A stretch of 64,000 nt of DNA from Candidatus Woesearchaeota archaeon (GTDB taxonomy: Archaea; Nanobdellota; Nanobdellia; Woesearchaeales; GW2011-AR9). Of the stretch, positions 59,813 to 64,000 are shown in pieces. Within the stretch, counting starts at the first letter, position 1; the number at the start of each line of letters is the position of its first letter. The notes below the pieces were generated by a model, which was not told the origin of the DNA, did no database searches, and saw only the letters and a program-made list of their open reading frames with translations. The stretch spans positions 363,758 to 427,757 of the forward strand of contig JABHQW010000008.1 in the NCBI GenBank assembly GCA_018696595.1, written 5' to 3'. Position numbers and translations under genes: made by a program.

Positions 59813-60235
59813 TTAAACATAAAATGTAGATAAGAATAAATACAGGGCAATTAAAATTAAAATTATGTTTTGGATAATTTTTTTAGTGTTAATAGGAACG
59901 TCAATCTTTGTTCCGTAACATCCACAATTATCTAACTTATTGTTTTTGAAATAAGCATAAATCACTCCTGCAGTTGCTGTAATTATTAGTAAGAATGCAG
60001 CCAACGAAACAATTGGCAAAAACATTTTAAGAATTAATAAGAGTCCTACAATTATTTCAATGAATGGTAAACTGTAGGCCAGAAACTTTGCTAGTTTTCC
60101 TTTAACCAAATTGTATCTGACAACTATAAAAAAGAATCCTTTTAAGTCTAATAGTTTTAATGCACCACTAATGATTAGAACAATTGCTAATGCAAATCTG
60201 ATAATTAATAAGATGGATGCGTTAAAATAAACCAT
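59813..60235 (-). CDS. MauE/DoxX-like membrane protein
   Basis: 140 residues with four helices. RFALAIVLIISGALKLLDLKGFF (first helix), YSLPFIEIIVGLLLILKMF, a loop NNKLDNCGCYGTKIDVPINT and a final helix match the MauE/DoxX family, whose loop CGCFG is conserved. MauE is needed for methylamine dehydrogenase maturation and is thought to pass electrons or protons for disulfide formation; many relatives act with thioredoxin-fold proteins. It lies divergent from the thiol-redox cluster at 60343-64000 and probably belongs to it functionally. The gene with ZIP-like protein downstream on the same strand (39 nt) may form a small operon. Confidence 0.8.
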   Translation of the reverse strand: MVYFNASILLIIRFALAIVLIISGALKLLDLKGFFFIVVRYNLVKGKLAKFLAYSLPFIEIIVGLLLILKMFLPIVSLAAFLLIITATAGVIYAYFKNNKLDNCGCYGTKIDVPINTKKIIQNIILILIALYLFLSTFYV

Positions 60236-60342
60236 GCTTTAACTAAACTTTAAGGGTTAATAACTTTTTCTATTTTATTTTGTAGTTACGCACAACATTT
60301 ATTAATGATTATTGTTTAATATAATTATAAGAGGTGATATTT

Positions 60343-60981
60343 ATGTTAAAGAAAATTTTTCTTTTAATTACAGTAATTATTATTGGTTTAATCTTAATTG
60401 GATGTTCAGAAACAGAGGTTGATGGTGAAATTGAAGATATAGCAGATTCTGAAACGATAGAAAGCGAAATGTTTGAAGAAGAAATGGAAGAAATTGCTGT
60501 GGAGAAACAAAAACAGTTAGAAAAAGAGTTGGAGAATGTTGATGCTTGTGATGATTGGAAATGTGAAGATTTAGTTGATGTTTTGACGGGGGAAACTTTT
60601 CAAATTAAAGACTTTGAAGGAAAACCAGTTTTAGTAGAAAGTTTTGCTGTTTGGTGTCCAACTTGTTTAAAGCAGCAACTGAAAATGAAAGAATTGTTAG
60701 AAAGTGATGGTGATAATATTGTGCACATTTCTTTTGACACTGATCCTAATGAGGAGCCATCATTAGTAAAAGAACATGCCGAAAAGAATGGTTTGAACTG
60801 GAGATTTACAGTTTCTCCAAAAGAAGTTACTAAAAAACTAATTGAAGAGTTTGGGATTGGTGTTGTTAATGCACCTTCTGCACCAGTGATTTTGGTTTGT
60901 GAAGACCAAACAACAAGATTATTAGAAAAGGGAGTTAAGTCTGCAGAAGAATTGAAAGAGGAGATCTCTGGGGGGTGTTAA
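60343..60981 (+). CDS. Thioredoxin-like (TlpA/redoxin) lipoprotein
   Basis: 212 residues from ATG 60343, after ribosome site GAGGTGAT; a GTG at 60334 lies inside that site. The signal ends in lipobox LIGCSET. An acidic linker (about 22-70) precedes a thioredoxin fold: GETFQIKDFEGKPVLVESFAVWCPTCLKQQLKMKEL with active site Cys105 and Cys108. NAPSAPVILV gives the cis-Pro turn. It would sit outside the cell as a disulfide reductant, fed by CcdA, whose gene follows 1 nt later. CcdA passes electrons from the cytoplasm to such thioredoxins. Confidence 0.88.
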   Translation: MLKKIFLLITVIIIGLILIGCSETEVDGEIEDIADSETIESEMFEEEMEEIAVEKQKQLEKELENVDACDDWKCEDLVDVLTGETFQIKDFEGKPVLVESFAVWCPTCLKQQLKMKELLESDGDNIVHISFDTDPNEEPSLVKEHAEKNGLNWRFTVSPKEVTKKLIEEFGIGVVNAPSAPVILVCEDQTTRLLEKGVKSAEELKEEISGGC

Positions 60982-60982
60982 A

Positions 60983-61672
60983 ATGGTTTCAGCTTTACTT
61001 AATTTATGGATTAGTTTTTTAGCGGGTTTATTTGCTCCACTGGGGGCTGTATGTGTTCTTCCACTTTATCCTGGATTTTTATCTTATTTGGCAGGACAAG
61101 TAAATGCTCAAGGAACTGAAAGTGAGAATAAAAAACAAATAATTATGTTTGGCGTCATTATTACTCTTGGTGTGATTGTTTCAATGTTTGTGTTTGGTTT
61201 GATCTTCACTTTCTTCTTACAAGGATCTTTAACTAAGGCAATTGGAATAATTTCTCCAATAGCGTTCGGGATCTTAGCGGTGATTAGTTTGTTTTTAATT
61301 TTCAACTTTGATTTAGGAAGATTTATTCCTAAATTACATGCTCCTGTGAAGAAGAATCCTTACATTAGTAGTTTAATTTTTGGTTTATTTTTTGGAGCAA
61401 TAGTTTTACCTTGTAATCCTGCTTCACTAGCGGTTTTGTTTGCAGTGAGCACATCTGTAATGGAATTTGTTGTTAATTTGTTAAACTTTATTGTTTTCGG
61501 AATTGGCATGAGTTTACCTTTACTTATATTTGCAATTGTTTCTGCTACAAAAAGTAGAGAAGTTATTGGTTTCTTAACTGCTAGGAAGAAAATCATTAAC
61601 TTAATTGTGGGATTGATTATGTTAGGGGTATCATTGTACTACTTGATATTTGTGTTTAGGATATTTGGTTAA
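60983..61672 (+). CDS. ccdA: CcdA/DsbD-like membrane thiol-electron carrier
   Basis: 229 residues with six helices in the usual order. The first helix holds GLFAPLGAVCVLPLYPGFLSYLAGQ and the fourth GAIVLPCNPASLAVLFAVS. The two prolines and the Cys in each are typical of CcdA, which carries electrons from cytoplasmic thioredoxin to exported thioredoxin-like proteins. It follows the TlpA-like lipoprotein by 1 nt. The loop NAQGTESENKK is the expected cytoplasmic link. The order of helices is canonical, in contrast to the second CcdA at 62719. Confidence 0.9.
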   Translation: MVSALLNLWISFLAGLFAPLGAVCVLPLYPGFLSYLAGQVNAQGTESENKKQIIMFGVIITLGVIVSMFVFGLIFTFFLQGSLTKAIGIISPIAFGILAVISLFLIFNFDLGRFIPKLHAPVKKNPYISSLIFGLFFGAIVLPCNPASLAVLFAVSTSVMEFVVNLLNFIVFGIGMSLPLLIFAIVSATKSREVIGFLTARKKIINLIVGLIMLGVSLYYLIFVFRIFG

Positions 61673-61673
61673 A

Positions 61674-62717
61674 ATGAAATTAAAAGTAATTGTTGGACTT
61701 GTATTTTTACTTTTAATAGTTGGATGTTCAAATGTTGTTGAGAATGAAATAACTGAAGATTTAACTAACAGCGAGATCAATAAAGAGTTCTATGTAGAAG
61801 TTCCTATGGAAGAAGTTGCTGAAGATTCTATGGGGGAAATTATGATTACAGAATCTGGAGTTAAATATTTAGTTCATCCTAGTAAAATTCTTTCTGGCGG
61901 TCCACCAATGGATGGGATTCCTAGTTTAGACAATCCAAAATATGTCTCTTTAGAAGAAGCTGATGAATGGATTGAAGATAACGAATTAGTATTGGCGATA
62001 ATTCATAAAGGAGTAAAAAGAGTTTATCCTTTACAAATCTTAGTTTGGCATGAAATTGTTAATGATAACATTGCTGGAGATCCTATTTTAATAACTTATT
62101 GTCCATTATGTGGGTCTGGTATTGCCTTTGAAGGGGAAATTGATCTTAATGGAGAGAGAAAAGAAGTTGAGTTTGGAACTTCTGGAAAATTGTATAATTC
62201 AAATTTGGTAATGTATGATCGAGAAACACAATCGTATTGGACACAGATTGATGGTAAAGCGATTGTTGGTCAACTTACTGGTCAAGAGTTGGTAGAAGTT
62301 TCTATTGATACTGTTGTCTGGCGAGATTGGAAAAAAGTTCACCCAGATTCAGAAGTGTTAAGTCAGAAGACTGGGCATTTTAGAAATTATGGGAAAGATC
62401 CTTACGGAAGTTATTATGAAAATAGTAATTTATTCTTTCCTGTAGAGAATGAAGATAATACTATTCATCCGAAAACAATCATTTTTGGAATTGAAGTTGA
62501 TGGGTTTTACAAAGCTTATCGAGAAGATGATTTAATTGAAATGGACGGACTAATTGAAGATACTGTTAATGGTGTTAATGTTAAAGTTGAAAGAGATGAA
62601 GCAGGAATTGTTACAATTATGAGTGTTGATTCTGGTAAAGGGATAATCAAAGAGAGAGATTTTTGGTTCGCATGGTACGCTTTCCATCCAGAAACTGGAT
62701 TGTATGAGGTGAAATAA
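61674..62717 (+). CDS. DUF3179 lipoprotein
   Basis: 347 residues from ATG 61674; an in-frame start at 61650 lies within the ccdA end and would not give a proper signal. The signal ends in lipobox LIVGCSN. The exported domain (about 60-347) has KRVYPLQILVWHEIVNDNIAGDPILITYCPLCGSGIAFEGE, then GTSGKLYNSNLVMYDRETQSYWTQIDGKAIVGQLTGQ and FFPVENED. These are the strongest DUF3179 marks; its CPLCxSG motif holds two cysteines. The role of DUF3179 is not established; relatives sit by redox or oxidoreductase genes, as here. It lies between the two ccdA genes, 1 nt after the first. Confidence 0.9.
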   Translation: MKLKVIVGLVFLLLIVGCSNVVENEITEDLTNSEINKEFYVEVPMEEVAEDSMGEIMITESGVKYLVHPSKILSGGPPMDGIPSLDNPKYVSLEEADEWIEDNELVLAIIHKGVKRVYPLQILVWHEIVNDNIAGDPILITYCPLCGSGIAFEGEIDLNGERKEVEFGTSGKLYNSNLVMYDRETQSYWTQIDGKAIVGQLTGQELVEVSIDTVVWRDWKKVHPDSEVLSQKTGHFRNYGKDPYGSYYENSNLFFPVENEDNTIHPKTIIFGIEVDGFYKAYREDDLIEMDGLIEDTVNGVNVKVERDEAGIVTIMSVDSGKGIIKERDFWFAWYAFHPETGLYEVK

Positions 62718-62718
62718 G

Positions 62719-63510
62719 ATGAAACGAAAGAAAGATGTTGAAAATAATAATTCAGATAATCAAGAAGGAGCAGAAAAAGAAAAAAGAGATTGGCGAATTT
62801 TTCTAGCTAGCGTTTTCTTTGTATTGGGTTTCGCAGTAATTTTTTCTTTAGTTGGGGTTCTGTTACAAAGTGTTTTGTCTGAAGCTGCACCTTCTATTCA
62901 AACATGGTTGGGAAGAGTTGGTGGGGTAATAATTATTGCTTTTGGTCTTTACCTTTTAGGATTATTAAAAATAAATTTTCTTGAAAAAGAACATAAATTA
63001 CAAGTTAAGAAAAAGTTTAATTCAATGTATTTAACTTCGTTTGTTTTTGGAGCAGCTTTCGCTGTTGGTTGGACTCCTTGCGTTGGGGCGGTTTTAGGTG
63101 CGATACTTACTTTAGCAGTAATTCAGCCAGGAACAGCTTTCTTTTTAATGATAGCTTATTCATTAGGGCTAGGTATTCCTTTCTTATTAGTTGGTTTGTT
63201 TACTTCTCAAGCTCGGAAATTAATTATTAGGGCAGGAAAGTGGATAAAATATTTCCAATATCTTTTTGGTGTTATTTTAATTGTAATCGGGATTCTTGTA
63301 TTTACAAATCAATTGAACAGAATTGCTAGTCTTGAATTTGTTACTAACTTATTAATTAGTTTAAATATTGGAGCTGTTGGTTCAAGTATGGGTGGACTAA
63401 ATATTGGGATTGCTTTCTTTGCTGGGTTTGTTTCTTTCTTAAGTCCTTGCGTCTTGCCTTTGATCCCGGCGTTCTTATCATACTTGGCCTCTGTGGGGGT
63501 TAAAAAATGA
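62719..63510 (+). CDS. CcdA-like protein with first helix apparently moved to the C-terminus
   Basis: 263 residues. A charged start (RKKDVENNNSDNQEGAEKEKRDW) is followed by helix FLASVFFVLGFAVIFSLVGVLL, normally the third segment of CcdA. Then come helices with IIAFGLYLLGLL and SFVFGAAFAVGWTPCVGAVLGAILTLA (Cys121 in TPC), SLGLGIPFLLVGLF and KYFQYLFGVILIVIGILVF. The chain ends in GIAFFAGFVSFLSPCVLPLIPAFLSYLAS (Cys244), which in ordinary CcdA is the first helix. The order is thus circularly permuted. All parts of the electron-carrying site are present. The stop overlaps the next ATG (ATGA), so it is coupled to the DipZ-like thioredoxin. Confidence 0.85.
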   Translation: MKRKKDVENNNSDNQEGAEKEKRDWRIFLASVFFVLGFAVIFSLVGVLLQSVLSEAAPSIQTWLGRVGGVIIIAFGLYLLGLLKINFLEKEHKLQVKKKFNSMYLTSFVFGAAFAVGWTPCVGAVLGAILTLAVIQPGTAFFLMIAYSLGLGIPFLLVGLFTSQARKLIIRAGKWIKYFQYLFGVILIVIGILVFTNQLNRIASLEFVTNLLISLNIGAVGSSMGGLNIGIAFFAGFVSFLSPCVLPLIPAFLSYLASVGVKK

Positions 63511-64000
63511 AAACAAGAAGAATAATTTTGGTAGTAGTATTATTGTTGATTGCGGGAAGCATTTATTATTTGGAGTCGTTAAGAGTTTCTCCTGCTGGCC
63601 CAGTTACAGAACTTGAAACAGAGATAGTTGAAACTGAAGAGTCTGAAATTAAAGAAGTTGAGATCAAAGAAAAAGAAATGCCTGAACAACCGATGATTAA
63701 AGATGGAATGTATCTTTTATCTCCGGAGCTGAAAGGAATTGTTGGTTACATTAATACGGAAGAAGGGACAAAGATATCTGATTTTCGCGGTAAAGTTGTT
63801 TTGATTGATTTTTGGACATATTCATGTATCAATTGTATTAGAACACTTCCTCATTTAACTTCTTGGGATGAGAAATATAAAGATCAGGGTTTAGTTATTA
63901 TTGGTGTTCACACGCCTGAATTTGAGTTTGAGAAAGATATTGATAATGTTAAATCGGCGATGGAAAAATATGGGATTGAATATATTGTTGTTCAGGATAA
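63507..64000 (+). CDS. DipZ-like thioredoxin, cut by window edge
   Basis: The frame starts at ATG 63507 and is open to the window end, giving 164 residues of the N-terminus. Residues 5-22 form a membrane or signal helix (IILVVVLLLIAGSIYYL). An acidic Glu-rich linker (about 30-65) precedes a thioredoxin-like domain. GTKISDFRGKVVLIDFWTYSCINCIRTLPHLTSWDEKY, with active Cys in SCINC, is the hallmark of the exported thioredoxin domain of DipZ-type proteins. In mycobacteria DipZ fuses a CcdA membrane part to this domain; here the two are separate neighbouring genes. It is translationally coupled with the permuted CcdA. Confidence 0.88.
   Translation, partial: MKTRRIILVVVLLLIAGSIYYLESLRVSPAGPVTELETEIVETEESEIKEVEIKEKEMPEQPMIKDGMYLLSPELKGIVGYINTEEGTKISDFRGKVVLIDFWTYSCINCIRTLPHLTSWDEKYKDQGLVIIGVHTPEFEFEKDIDNVKSAMEKYGIEYIVVQD

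Overview
The window looks like a DPANN archaeon, most likely of the Woesearchaeota/Pacearchaeota type. This is judged from gene content; no phylogeny was run. Archaeal signs are TATA-box promoters about 25-30 bp before starts with many leaderless genes, GGTGAT/GGAGG ribosome sites, ABCE1, RtcA, archaeal-type GluRS and AspRS, a geranylgeranyl-reductase flavoprotein, a TrmB regulator, and a tRNA-Trp whose gene carries two introns, one in the T-loop. The DNA is AT-rich (by eye about one third G+C) and densely packed, with many 1-18 nt overlaps. No IS element, prophage, CRISPR array or rRNA gene was seen.

Layout. 1-2000: UPF0371 fragment, RtcA, a small unknown protein and intron-bearing tRNA-Trp. 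2042-9169: an amino-acid permease, then three cell-surface proteins: a stalk plus beta-barrel-like protein, a large thrombospondin-3/Ig-like protein and an anchored S-layer-like protein. 9325-17480: lipid flavoprotein, a second beta-barrel-like protein divergent from a TrmB-type regulator with four tandem repeats, an odd radical SAM enzyme, a P-loop kinase, tRNA-Thr(CGT), a GNAT and a 54-aa zinc ribbon. 17557-23800: ABCE1, a lipid kinase, a cupredoxin lipoprotein beside a bacterial-type Lgt, and small surface or PRC-barrel proteins. 23879-31195: purB and purA, the latter fused to a HAD phosphatase, behind a leader with a 20-nt palindrome; then DUF1653, a winged-helix protein, gltX and a nucleotidyltransferase. 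31327-40513: thioredoxin reductase and a VKOR-type thioredoxin lipoprotein, a MacB-like ABC exporter operon, and a DsbA-cupredoxin fusion. 40610-50369: malic enzyme, glutamate dehydrogenase, AspRS, a DUF4349 operon, a membrane-bound winged-helix regulator, a cation/Ca antiporter, a DJ-1/PfpI protein and a gene interrupted by one in-frame amber codon. 50435-59090: an operon with PfkB kinase, DUF2090 aldolase fused to RpiB, Rpe, an M64-like protease and an alpha/beta hydrolase. 59087-64000: ZIP-like and MauE/DoxX-like membrane proteins, then a thiol-redox cluster (two thioredoxin-like proteins, two CcdA proteins, a DUF3179 lipoprotein).

How it fits together. The strongest theme is the cell surface: seven candidate lipoproteins plus Lgt, several exported Ig-like proteins, two beta-barrel-like proteins that would be surprising in an archaeon, and at least four exported thioredoxin-fold proteins with CcdA-type membrane electron carriers. 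The second theme is unusual domain rearrangement in metabolic genes: PurA-HAD, PurB with a HAD-like tail, DUF2090-RpiB, DsbA-cupredoxin, and a CcdA whose first helix appears moved to the C-terminus. All functional calls rest on reading motifs and remembered family features; no database search was run.
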